Below, in pieces: positions 25,108 to 32,792 of a stretch of DNA of 53,059 nt. The stretch is from JBBSIN01 sp038232055 (GTDB lineage Bacteria > Actinomycetota > Actinomycetes > JADGOV01): contig JBBSIN010000007.1 in assembly GCA_038232055.1 (NCBI GenBank), positions 1-53,059 of the forward strand, written 5' to 3'. The stretch's first letter is position 1; each line of letters begins with the position of its first letter. A model generated the notes under the pieces. That model was not told the DNA's origin and did not search any database. It saw only the letters and a program-made list of their open reading frames with translations. Made by a program: the position numbers and the translations under genes.

Positions 25108-25895
25108 GAGACCACCTCGTTAGGTACGGCGCCGCCGTAGCGGCGGTGTCGACGGGCGTATGCATCGCAGGCCGCCCAGAGGTCGCGGCGGTCGAAGTCC
25201 GGCCAGAGCGTGTCCACGAACGCCATCTCGGCGTACGCCGACTGCCACAGCAGGAAGTTGGAGATGCGCTGCTCCCCGCTGGAGCGGATGAACAGATCGA
25301 CGTCGGGCATGTCCGGCTCGTCGAGGAAGCGAGCGATCGTCCGCTCGTCGACCCGATCCGGCTTGAGGCGGCCGGCGGCCGCCTCGACCGCGATCGCCCG
25401 CGCGGCGTCTGCCAGCTCGGCGCGTCCGCCGTAGTTGACGCACATCGTGAGGGTCAGCACGGTGTTGTGGCGGGTCAGCTCCTCCGCCTCCTCCAGCCGC
25501 CGAATGACGCTGCGCCACAGTCGCGGCCGGCGGCCGGCCCATCGCACACGTACGCCGAGCTCATGCATCTCGTCGCGACGTCGCTGCAGCACGTCCTCGT
25601 TGAAGCCCATCAGGAACCGCACCTCGTCCGGGTGCCGCTTCCAGTTCTCGGTCGAGAACGCGTACGCCGACAACCACCCCACGCCCAGCTCGATCGCGCC
25701 TTCGACGCAGTCGAAGAGCGAGTGCTCCCCCGCCTCGTGCCCCGCGGTGCGCGGCTTCCCCCGCTGCTGCGCCCACCGCCCGTTGCCGTCCATCACGATC
25801 GCCACGTGTCGCGGCACGAGGGGTCGGGGAATTCCCGGCGGGCTGGCACCCGAGGGATGCGGCGACGGCCGGCGGGGCGGCGTACGACGGGTCAT
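25104..25895 (-). CDS. uppS: Isoprenyl transferase (cis-prenyl, UppS type)
   Basis: A 263-residue cis-prenyltransferase making the polyprenyl diphosphate lipid carrier for cell-wall and glycan synthesis. The catalytic block is HVAIVMDGNGRWAQQRGKPRTAGHEAG (Asp and Arg for the diphosphate). YAFSTENWKRHPDEV and the C-terminal VDLFIRSSGEQRISNFLLWQSAYAEM (Arg, Arg, Ser IPP site) are also present. The start at ATG 25895 is chosen because it overlaps the recO stop by ATGA; the longer upstream frame lies inside recO. A Pro-rich N-tail precedes the domain. Confidence 0.95.
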   Translation of the reverse strand: MTRRTPPRRPSPHPSGASPPGIPRPLVPRHVAIVMDGNGRWAQQRGKPRTAGHEAGEHSLFDCVEGAIELGVGWLSAYAFSTENWKRHPDEVRFLMGFNEDVLQRRRDEMHELGVRVRWAGRRPRLWRSVIRRLEEAEELTRHNTVLTLTMCVNYGGRAELADAARAIAVEAAAGRLKPDRVDERTIARFLDEPDMPDVDLFIRSSGEQRISNFLLWQSAYAEMAFVDTLWPDFDRRDLWAACDAYARRHRRYGGAVPNEVVS

Positions 25896-26623
25896 GCGCG
25901 CTCCACCAGCGGAAGCGAGCGCAGGCTCCGCTCGAGGTGCCACTGCAGATGAGCCGCGACCAGCCCGCTCGCCTCCCGGCGGGAGCGGTCGGCGCTGGTG
26001 TCGGCGACTGCCCAGTCGCCGTCGAGCAGGGCACCCAGCAGGGACAGCGTCTCGGCGGTCGGGCTCGCCGCACCGGGCGGCCGGCATGCGGTGCAGACCA
26101 CACCGCCGAGCGCCACCGCGAACGCCCGGTGCGGGCCTGGCGCGCTGCAGCGTGCGCAGTCGTCCAGTGCCGCCTGATAGCCCGCGGTCGCCATCGACCG
26201 GAGCACGAACGCGTCGAGCACCAGCCGAGGTGTGTGCAGGCGCTCGTCGAGAGCGCGCAGCGCGCCGACGAGGAGTAGGTAGAGCCGTAGCGACGGCTCG
26301 CGCTCCTCAGCGGTGAGCCGCTCGGTGGTCTCGAGCATCGCCATCGCCGCGGTGTGCGACGGGTAGTCGGTGGCGAGCCGAGCGCCGAACGCGTCGATCG
26401 TCTCCGCCTGGGTGACGATGTCGAGCTGGCGTCCCTCGTAGAGCTGTACGTCGACCCGCCCGGCCGGCTCGAGACGCGCGCCGAACTTGGACTTCGTCCG
26501 CCGTACTCCCTTCGCCACCGCACGAACCCGGCCGTGCCGCCGTGTCAGCAGCGTGACGATGCGGTCGGCTTCGCCTAGCTTCTGCGTGCGCAGCACGACA
26601 CCCTCGTCGCGGTAGAGCGTCAC
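25892..26623 (-). CDS. recO: DNA repair protein RecO
   Basis: A 243-residue RecO with the OB-fold start LYRDEGVVLRTQKLGEADRIVTLLTRRHG and the helical domain carrying a zinc site DDCARC...VVCTACRPPG. It assists RecF-pathway recombination by loading RecA onto SSB-coated DNA and annealing strands. The 48-base gap to era shows no evident terminator. Overlaps uppS by ATGA. Confidence 0.95.
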   Translation of the reverse strand: MTLYRDEGVVLRTQKLGEADRIVTLLTRRHGRVRAVAKGVRRTKSKFGARLEPAGRVDVQLYEGRQLDIVTQAETIDAFGARLATDYPSHTAAMAMLETTERLTAEEREPSLRLYLLLVGALRALDERLHTPRLVLDAFVLRSMATAGYQAALDDCARCSAPGPHRAFAVALGGVVCTACRPPGAASPTAETLSLLGALLDGDWAVADTSADRSRREASGLVAAHLQWHLERSLRSLPLVERA

Positions 26624-26671
26624 TGCGTCATTCTCCTCGTTCCGCCGCAGATCACCTGCTCGCCGAGCCGG

Positions 26672-27580
26672 TCAGAATCCCAGCCGCCGGAGCTGCTTGG
26701 GGTCGCGCTGCCAGTCCTTGGCGACCTTCACCCTCAGGTCGAGATAGATGGCGCTGCCGAGCAGTGCCTCGATCTGGCGACGCGCCGTACCGCCGACCGC
26801 CTTGAGCCGGCTCCCACCGGTACCGATGACGATGCCCTTCTGGCTCTCCCGCTCGACGTAGAGGAACGCCGTGACATCGACCAGGTCGCGGCCCTCGCGG
26901 GCCGCCATCTCCTCGACGACGACCGCGATCGAGTGCGGCAGCTCGTCGCGGACCCCGTCGAGTGCCGCCTCACGGATCAGCTCGGCAACCATGACCTGGT
27001 CCGGCTCATCGGTAAGCTCGCCCGCCGGGTAGAGCGGTGGGCCGGGAGGCAGCCGCGCGACGAGCAGCTCGGTCAGCAGGTCCACCTGGAACCCGGTCGT
27101 GGCCGACACGGGCAAGACGTCGGCCCAGTCGCCGAGGGCCGAGACCGCGACCAGTTGAGCACCGAGACGATCCCTGTCCACCAGATCTGCCTTCGTGACG
27201 ACGGCCAGCACGGGGGTGCGGTGCAACCGGGCGAGCTCGTCGGCGAGGTAGCGGTCCCCCGGGCCGACCTTCTCATCGGCCGGCACGCACAAGCCGACCG
27301 CGTCGACCTCGGCGAGCGTCGTACGGACGACGTCGTTGAGCCGCTCCCCGAGCAGCGTCCGGGGCCGGTGCAGACCCGGTGTGTCGACGACGACGAGCTG
27401 CGCGTGGGGCCGATGCACTATGCCGCGTACGGCGTGCCGCGTCGTCTGCGGCCGGCCACTCGTGATCGCCACCTTCTGGCCCACGAGGGCGTTGGTGAGT
27501 GTCGACTTGCCGACGTTGGGGCGCCCGACGAAGCACGCGAACCCGGAGCGGTGCTGGGGCGGCGTTGCATCGATGTCCAT
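26672..27580 (-). CDS. era: GTPase Era
   Basis: A 302-residue Era with G1 GRPNVGKST, G3 DTPG, G4 TKAD and a C-terminal KH domain containing GIVIGTGGSRLKAVGGTARRQIEALL. It binds the 3' end of 16S rRNA in 30S maturation. Usually cdd lies directly upstream; here the GGDEF-EAL gene and the APSLN gene come between, only 35 bases separating era from the GGDEF-EAL stop. Confidence 0.96.
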   Translation of the reverse strand: MDIDATPPQHRSGFACFVGRPNVGKSTLTNALVGQKVAITSGRPQTTRHAVRGIVHRPHAQLVVVDTPGLHRPRTLLGERLNDVVRTTLAEVDAVGLCVPADEKVGPGDRYLADELARLHRTPVLAVVTKADLVDRDRLGAQLVAVSALGDWADVLPVSATTGFQVDLLTELLVARLPPGPPLYPAGELTDEPDQVMVAELIREAALDGVRDELPHSIAVVVEEMAAREGRDLVDVTAFLYVERESQKGIVIGTGGSRLKAVGGTARRQIEALLGSAIYLDLRVKVAKDWQRDPKQLRRLGF

Positions 27581-27615
27581 CTCGCGGCGAGGTTATCCCG
27601 CGCGATGGCCCACCC

Positions 27616-30087
27616 TCAGCCCACGATGCGGAGGCGGCGTACGCCGTCACGCGGCCCTTGTTGGCCGGGTACCCGACGGGTCCATTGTCCGAGCCAGTCG
27701 GTCAGCTGGTCGGCCGGCAGGGGACGGCTCAGCAGGTAGCCCTGCATGCTGTCGCAGGCCATGGAGAAAAGGGCCGCCTTCGTCGTCTCGTCCTCGACGC
27801 CCTCGGCGACCACGGTGAGCCCGAGGGTGTGCCCCAGGTCGATGACCGCGCGGACGATCGCACTGCCCGCCGTGTTCGTACTCATCGACATGACGAACGA
27901 TTTGTCGATTTTCACTTCCGTGACCGGGAGCCGCTGGAGGTAGGCGAGCGAGGAGTACCCGGTGCCGAAGTCGTCGAGGGAGAGGCTGACCCCGAGTGCG
28001 GCAAGCTGATCGAGCACGGACACCGCATGCTCGAAGTCGTCCATGACGCTGCTCTCGGTGATCTCCAGGGTGAGCAGCTCGGTCGGCACGCCGGTCGCCG
28101 CGAGCTCGTGCGCCACCCGCTCGGGCAGGCCGGGTTCCAGCAGACCTCGTGCCGAGAGGTTGACGGCGACGCCGATGCTGTTCCCGGAGTCGAGCCACTC
28201 GCGGACCTGCAGCAGGGCGGCGCGGAGAACGCGTTCGGTGAGCGCACCGATGAGCCCGGTCTGCTCGGCGACGGGGATGAACTCATCCGGCATGATCCGC
28301 CCGCGATCGGGATGATCCCAGCGGACCAGGGCCTCCACGCCGATGAGCTCGCCGGTACCCAGCCGTGCCTTGGGCTGGTAGTGCACCACGAGCTCGCCGC
28401 AGTCGATGCCCCGCCGCAGCTCACGGGAGAGCGCCAGCCGGCGCAGGTTCGCCGCGTCGTCGTCGCTGCTGTAGACAGCGACACCGCGGGACGGCCGCTT
28501 GGCGGCGTACATCGCGACGTCGGCGTGCTGAAGCAGCGTGACGGCGTCATGCCCGTGGTCGGGCAGCATCGCGACGCCGATGGACGCCCCGACCTCCAGG
28601 GTCGTGTTCGCCACCTCGAACGGATGGCAGAGGGCGGCGCGAACCGATCCGGCCACCGCTTCGGCCGACCGAGTGGAGGAGCACGCCGGCAGCAGGGCCG
28701 CAAACTCGTCGCCACCGAGCCTGGCCACGGTGGCCTCAGGCGGCAGGATGGCCACCAGTCGCCGAGCGACTTCACCGAGCAGCAGGTCACCGATTCGGTG
28801 CCCGAGGCTGTCGTTTACTTCCTTGAAGCGGTCGAGGTCGAGCAGTAGGACGGCGCTCGACGTGCCGCGCTGCAGCAGCTCGTCGACCTCGGTGAAGAGC
28901 AGCGTCCGGTTGCCGAGGCCGGTCAGGGAGTCGTGGCGTGCGTCGTACCGCAGCCGCTCCAGCAGACGGCTGCCGCGCAGCGCCGCCTCGGCGTGCGCGC
29001 CGATCGTCTGCAACAGGCGGACGTCGTCCGAGGTGAAGGTCGACATCTCGCCGAGCCGGTTCTCGACCTGCAGAACCGCGGTGGCGGACGTTCCGTCCTG
29101 CAACGGGACGAGCAGGGCGTCCCGCAGCCCATGGTCGCCGAGCCAGGATCGCACGCGCACGTCCCGGTTACGTCGGGACATGATCATCGGACGACCGGTT
29201 TCCGCGACGTGACGCAGGACCGGGTCCATCTCGGCGGAGGCGTCGCGCAGCACGACCCGTTCGGCCCGCAGCACGTCACGACAGCGTTCCAGCAGGGCGG
29301 CCGCCAGCTCGTCGTACGACGTCGCCGACGTGAGGGCCCGCGACAGGTCGTAGAGCTGACCGAGATTGGTGTGCTTGCGAACCAACGAGGAATAGCCGCG
29401 GTAGCCGGCGACCGTGATGCCCGCGATGACCGCCAGCAGGGCGGCGGCCGCCGGATTCTCACGGATCACGAGCAGCACGACGAGCGCCAGCGTGGTGTTC
29501 AGAATGCCGGCCGCGGCGACCGAGGTGCCCACGTTCCACAGGTCGCGCACCGCCAGTCGGCCCTGGAGCAGTGACATCGCCAGAACCACGGCAACAGTCC
29601 CGCCGCAGTCCAGCGCCGCGCTGGCGGCGTAGGCCGCCCCCCAGTCGTGGATGGAGAGCTGGCCCGTTGGACCGATCGAGGCGAACACCAGAACGGCGAT
29701 GCCGGTTTCGAACGTGATGAGCCCGAGGTTGAACGCCGCCTTGATGAACGGTGATCGGCGCACGACCGAGATGAACAGGGAACCGCTCAGCCAGACGACG
29801 ACGAGGGCGGCGGGCGGGAGCGAGAAGAGCCCGAGCACGAACGGGAGCTCGCTGAGCGAGACGGAGAAGGTCTGCCTGCCGAACTCGATGTGCAGCTGCG
29901 TCCATTCAGCGGCGATGAATGCCGCGAGCAGCAATACGGCCACCCAGATGCTGCCGCGCACCTGGGTGGCCGTTCCCGACTTCGCGGCCGCCAGCGCGAC
30001 CGCTCCGAGTCCGACCGCTGCGAGCCCCACACCGAGACCGGCGAGGCGGCACTCCGTCGCTGGCGGCCGACGGTAGGCGGCTCTCAT
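27616..30087 (-). CDS. Membrane GAF-GGDEF-EAL cyclic di-GMP enzyme
   Basis: An 823-residue protein. Roughly residues 12-235 hold several membrane segments; about 245-385 look like a GAF sensor (YDLSRALTSATSYDELAAALLERC). The GGDEF domain (about 390-555) has intact RLGGDEFAAL and DHDSLTGLGNR-like start. The inhibitory RxxD site is absent (PEAT in that place). The EAL domain (about 565-805) has GVEALVRWDHP, NLSARGLL, ITESSVMDDF and DDFGTGYSSLAYLQ, so both synthase and phosphodiesterase cores look complete. It is inserted between cdd and era in an otherwise conserved operon. Net activity cannot be told from sequence. Confidence 0.93.
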   Translation of the reverse strand: MRAAYRRPPATECRLAGLGVGLAAVGLGAVALAAAKSGTATQVRGSIWVAVLLLAAFIAAEWTQLHIEFGRQTFSVSLSELPFVLGLFSLPPAALVVVWLSGSLFISVVRRSPFIKAAFNLGLITFETGIAVLVFASIGPTGQLSIHDWGAAYAASAALDCGGTVAVVLAMSLLQGRLAVRDLWNVGTSVAAAGILNTTLALVVLLVIRENPAAAALLAVIAGITVAGYRGYSSLVRKHTNLGQLYDLSRALTSATSYDELAAALLERCRDVLRAERVVLRDASAEMDPVLRHVAETGRPMIMSRRNRDVRVRSWLGDHGLRDALLVPLQDGTSATAVLQVENRLGEMSTFTSDDVRLLQTIGAHAEAALRGSRLLERLRYDARHDSLTGLGNRTLLFTEVDELLQRGTSSAVLLLDLDRFKEVNDSLGHRIGDLLLGEVARRLVAILPPEATVARLGGDEFAALLPACSSTRSAEAVAGSVRAALCHPFEVANTTLEVGASIGVAMLPDHGHDAVTLLQHADVAMYAAKRPSRGVAVYSSDDDAANLRRLALSRELRRGIDCGELVVHYQPKARLGTGELIGVEALVRWDHPDRGRIMPDEFIPVAEQTGLIGALTERVLRAALLQVREWLDSGNSIGVAVNLSARGLLEPGLPERVAHELAATGVPTELLTLEITESSVMDDFEHAVSVLDQLAALGVSLSLDDFGTGYSSLAYLQRLPVTEVKIDKSFVMSMSTNTAGSAIVRAVIDLGHTLGLTVVAEGVEDETTKAALFSMACDSMQGYLLSRPLPADQLTDWLGQWTRRVPGQQGPRDGVRRLRIVG

Positions 30088-30094
30088 GGCTATC

Positions 30095-30149
30095 GCCGTC
30101 CGGTACGACGATGCGCTTCGTCGGGCGAAGCGATCGCGGGTCGGACGGC
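30095..30149 (-). promoter_or_regulatory. Structured leader of the GGDEF-EAL gene
   Basis: In the 94-base gap upstream of the GGDEF-EAL start an 8-bp perfect inverted repeat, GCCGTCCG (30095-30102) and CGGACGGC (30142-30149), encloses a 6-bp hairpin GCTTCG/CGAAGC (30115-30131). The nested stems would fold in the message just before the ATG. I see no match to known c-di-GMP riboswitch cores, so any regulatory role is a guess. Confidence 0.3.
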
Positions 30150-30181
30150 GGCCATGACCACCTATCGGTCGCTGAGGGCCG

Positions 30182-30436
30182 CTAGTTGAGCGACGGCGCG
30201 TTCAGCGACGGGGCGTTGAGCGACGGGGCGCTCAGGGACGGCGCGTTCAGCGACGGCGCGTTCAGGGACGGCGCGTTCAGCGACGGCGCGTTCAGCGACG
30301 GCGCGGATCCCTTGTTCAACGAGGGCGCCGCCATCGATCCGGCCGTCACCGAGGTGCCGAGCGAGGGAGCTGCCATCGCCACCGCGACGGCGGCGACGGC
30401 GAGGGAGCGACGGAAGGTCTTCTTCAAGGTCGTCAT
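30182..30436 (-). CDS. Small secreted APSLN pentapeptide-repeat protein
   Basis: An 84-residue protein with a Sec signal peptide (MTTLKKTFRRSLAVAAVAVAM..., probable cleavage near TSVTA). The mature part is almost wholly tandem APSLN pentamers: eight contiguous units after KGS (one reads APSLS), a further unit in the linker, and related AAPSLG inside the signal region. A Shine-Dalgarno-like AAAGGA lies 8 bases before ATG 30436. No domain recognised; composition (no aromatic, charged or Cys residues after cleavage, apart from one Lys) suggests a flexible surface or matrix peptide. It sits between cdd and the GGDEF-EAL gene. Function unknown. Confidence 0.7.
   Translation of the reverse strand: MTTLKKTFRRSLAVAAVAVAMAAPSLGTSVTAGSMAAPSLNKGSAPSLNAPSLNAPSLNAPSLNAPSLSAPSLNAPSLNAPSLN
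30185..30304. repeat. Eight 15-bp tandem repeats
   Basis: Eight contiguous 15-base units of the form GTTGAGCGACGGCGC (plus strand). They differ at a few positions, mostly synonymous Leu and Ser codon changes; one unit gives Ser for Asn. They end at the TAG stop of the small secreted protein and code its APSLN units. There are no spacers, so it is not a CRISPR. Confidence 0.95.
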
Positions 30437-30582
30437 CTGACGGGTCCTTTCCGGTAGCGGGCCCGGGTGCGGGCTCCTTTCAGATATCGGGGAGGACCCA
30501 CCCCGCGGCGTAGCGCCGTGCGGGCGACCGAAAAGTGACTAGCCCGAGCCCCGATCGGACCGCGCGGCGAAAGCCACCCGGC

Positions 30583-30933
30583 TCAGCCGAGCCGGCGGAT
30601 CTCTCGGATCGTGCCGTCCGGTGCGGCGACGAAGAGGGCCGCCGTACCCAGATCGGCGAGCAGCGGTACGTCGAGCGACGACCCCTCCGTCACCACAGCC
30701 ACCGCTTCCAGCGTTGCCGCGCCGCTCGATGCCGCCATCGCCACCGCGAGCTCCAACGCCGTCAGGTGCAGCGAAGGCAGCTCGACGGTCGCCGCGGCAT
30801 ACGTGCGACCGGTCTCGTCCCGTACGGCGGCTCCCTCGGCGGCACCGGCACGTGCCCGGGCCGCCCGCGCGAGCGTCACCAGCTTCGCATCCTCGGCAGC
30901 CAGGGAACCGGCATCCAAGGAGCCGGCGTTCAT
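30583..30933 (-). CDS. Cytidine deaminase-like protein lacking the zinc motifs
   Basis: A 116-residue protein in the position of the actinobacterial cdd gene between corC and era. It has AKLVTLARAARARAGAAEGAAVRDETGRTYAAATVELPSLHLTALELAVAMAASSGA, aligning with the deaminase fold. However the catalytic His/Cys-Ala-Glu is replaced by LTALE, and no PCxxC follows. ATG 30933 is chosen because GGAAAGGG lies 8 bases upstream; an earlier ATG at 30966 is possible and would overlap corC. The N-tail has two AGSL pentamers in a degenerate 15-base repeat. It may be a non-catalytic relative. Confidence 0.75.
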   Translation of the reverse strand: MNAGSLDAGSLAAEDAKLVTLARAARARAGAAEGAAVRDETGRTYAAATVELPSLHLTALELAVAMAASSGAATLEAVAVVTEGSSLDVPLLADLGTAALFVAAPDGTIREIRRLG

Positions 30934-30952
30934 GGAGCCGCCCTTTCCGGGC

Positions 30953-32293
30953 TCAGGCGCGGGCATCGACGCCGACGTCCGCAGCCGCGCTCGGCAGGCC
31001 GTCCGACGCACCCTCCGGCTGCTCCCGCACGATGACGACGCTGCCGACCCGGTTGCGGCGGCCCTTTCCGCTCTCGGCGGTCAGCCGCAGCCCCTGCACG
31101 CTGACGCTGGCGCCCGGAATCGGCACCCGTCCCAGCTCTCGGGCGAGCAGCCCGCCAACCGTCTCCACGTCGTCACTAGCCAGCGACGTGCCGTACATCT
31201 CGTCGAGGTCCTCGACCGGCAGCCGAACGGACACCCTGGACTTCGAATCGGAGAGCTGCTCGTGGCGGGGCACCTCGACGTCGTACTCGTCGGTGATCTC
31301 CCCCACGATCTCCTCGAGGATGTCCTCGATCGTGACCAATCCGGCCGTGCCGCCGTACTCGTCGATCACAATCGCGACGTGGTTGCGTGCCGCCTGCATC
31401 TCGCGCAACAGCTCGTCGACCGGCTTGGAGTCGGGAACGAAGACGGCCGGCCGCAGGACCGAGCCGACCGTCTCGGTGGACTCGCCCTCGCGGTAGTCAT
31501 AGCTGCGCCGGGCGAGGTCCTTGAGGTAGGCGACACCGACCACGTCGTCCTCGCTCTCCCCCACCACCGGGATGCGGGAGAAGCCGCTGCGCAGAGCCAG
31601 CGACAGCGCCTGCCGCACGGTCTTGCCGCGCTCGATGAACACGATGTCGGTCCGCGGGACCATGACCTCGCGCACGAGCGTGTCGCCGAGCTCGAAGACC
31701 GAGTGAATCATCCGTCGTTCGCCGGCCTCGATCACCTGGCGCTCCTCGGCGAGGTCGACGAGGTCGCGCAGCTCGGCCTCCGACGTGAACGGCCCCTCGC
31801 GGAAGCCTCTTCCCGGGGTGAGCGCGTTGCCGATGCTGATGAGCAGCTTGGGCGCCGGGCCGAGCAGTCGGGTGAGCGCGAGCGCGACGCCGGCGGTGGC
31901 CAGGCCGATCGTGTCGGGATGCTGCCGGCCCAGGGTGCGTGCAGCGACCCCGATGAGCACGTAGCTGACCACCGTCATCGCCCCGGCCGCCACCAGGAGT
32001 GCCAGCCAGCCGGTCCCCCACACGTCGATGCAGCCGAAAGCCACCAGCACGGTCGCGGTGAGCTCGGCCGCGACCCGCAGCAGCAGCAAGACGTTGAGGT
32101 ACGGCGCCGCGCCCTCGTCCTCGCTGCCGATCACCCGCTCGAGTCGCCTCGCACCCCGGCGACCCTCGGCGACGAGCTCGGCGACCCGGACGCGGGACAC
32201 CCGGGACAGCGCCGCATCCATACCGGCCAGCACTCCGGCCACGACCACCAGCACGGCAGCACCGACCAGCAGGAGAGCCTCGCCGAGGATCAT
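30953..32293 (-). CDS. Hemolysin/CorC-CNNM family transporter
   Basis: A 446-residue protein with an N-terminal CNNM (DUF21) membrane domain (about 1-170), two CBS repeats (VMVPRTDIVFIERGKTVRQAL..., FVPDSKPVDELLREM...) and a C-terminal CorC/HlyC domain (GLLARELGRVPIPGASV). Members are implicated in Mg/Co efflux or divalent-cation handling. Start at ATG 32293 is chosen for the ATGA overlap with ybeY; the longer frame is inside ybeY. Part of the phoH-ybeY-corC-cdd operon. Confidence 0.93.
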   Translation of the reverse strand: MILGEALLLVGAAVLVVVAGVLAGMDAALSRVSRVRVAELVAEGRRGARRLERVIGSEDEGAAPYLNVLLLLRVAAELTATVLVAFGCIDVWGTGWLALLVAAGAMTVVSYVLIGVAARTLGRQHPDTIGLATAGVALALTRLLGPAPKLLISIGNALTPGRGFREGPFTSEAELRDLVDLAEERQVIEAGERRMIHSVFELGDTLVREVMVPRTDIVFIERGKTVRQALSLALRSGFSRIPVVGESEDDVVGVAYLKDLARRSYDYREGESTETVGSVLRPAVFVPDSKPVDELLREMQAARNHVAIVIDEYGGTAGLVTIEDILEEIVGEITDEYDVEVPRHEQLSDSKSRVSVRLPVEDLDEMYGTSLASDDVETVGGLLARELGRVPIPGASVSVQGLRLTAESGKGRRNRVGSVVIVREQPEGASDGLPSAAADVGVDARA

Positions 32294-32787
32294 GACGGGT
32301 CCTCGCCTCCGTGGCCGTCCCGCGCGGTCCGCCACGACTGCAGCAGCTGCGCTTGCCGGCCGAACATCGCCCGCTCCTGCTCGGGCTCCGCGTGGTCGTA
32401 GCCGAGCAGGTGCAGGATGCCGTGCGTGGCCAGCAGGTGCAGCTCGTCCTCTGCCGCGTGCCCGGCAGCGCGCGCCTGCCGGCGGGCCACCTCCGGGCAG
32501 AGCACCACGTCACCGAGCAGCGTGGGCGCGGCTTCGTCGTCGGCGCGCCCACGTCCCGTGCCGCCGTCGGGGTCGAGCTCGTCCATCGGAAAGGCGAGCA
32601 CGTCGGTCGAGCCGGGCGTCTTCATCCAGCGTTCGTGCAGGGCGGTCATGGCCGGCTCGTCGACGAGGAGGACCGAGAGCTCGGCGAGCTCGTGGACGCC
32701 CATCTCGGTCAGCACGTGGCGGGCGAGCCCGGCCAGCCCCGGTTCGTCGATGGCAATGCCGGACTCGTTGGCGACCTCGATGGACAT
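32290..32787 (-). CDS. ybeY: Endoribonuclease YbeY
   Basis: A 165-residue YbeY, needed for 16S rRNA 3'-end processing and ribosome quality control. The zinc motif H-x3-H-x5-H is His122, His126, His132 in THGILHLLGYDH. GDVVLCPEVARRQA and STDVLAFPMDE are also typical. A Gly/Asp/Arg-rich insertion lies at about 72-88. It is 5 bases after phoH and overlaps corC by ATGA. Confidence 0.96.
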   Translation of the reverse strand: MSIEVANESGIAIDEPGLAGLARHVLTEMGVHELAELSVLLVDEPAMTALHERWMKTPGSTDVLAFPMDELDPDGGTGRGRADDEAAPTLLGDVVLCPEVARRQARAAGHAAEDELHLLATHGILHLLGYDHAEPEQERAMFGRQAQLLQSWRTARDGHGGEDPS

Positions 32788-32792
32788 GGCGT

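Noticed and set aside
27499..28848. 449-codon plus-strand frame opposite the EAL domain
   Set aside because: Shadow of the GGDEF-EAL gene.
30185..30304. CRISPR array
   Set aside because: Units are contiguous 15-mers without spacers and are coding; the same holds for arrays at 34300, 41051 and 49216.
30186..30440. Plus-strand 84-codon frame made of SDGAF/RDGAF units opposite the APSLN gene
   Set aside because: Only the minus frame has a signal peptide and Shine-Dalgarno; the antisense frame is open merely because the repeat lacks stops in both senses.
30437..30582. Known riboswitch (c-di-GMP or ydaO type) upstream of the APSLN gene
   Set aside because: Some G/C-rich pairing is possible but none of the conserved core bases of those classes could be found.
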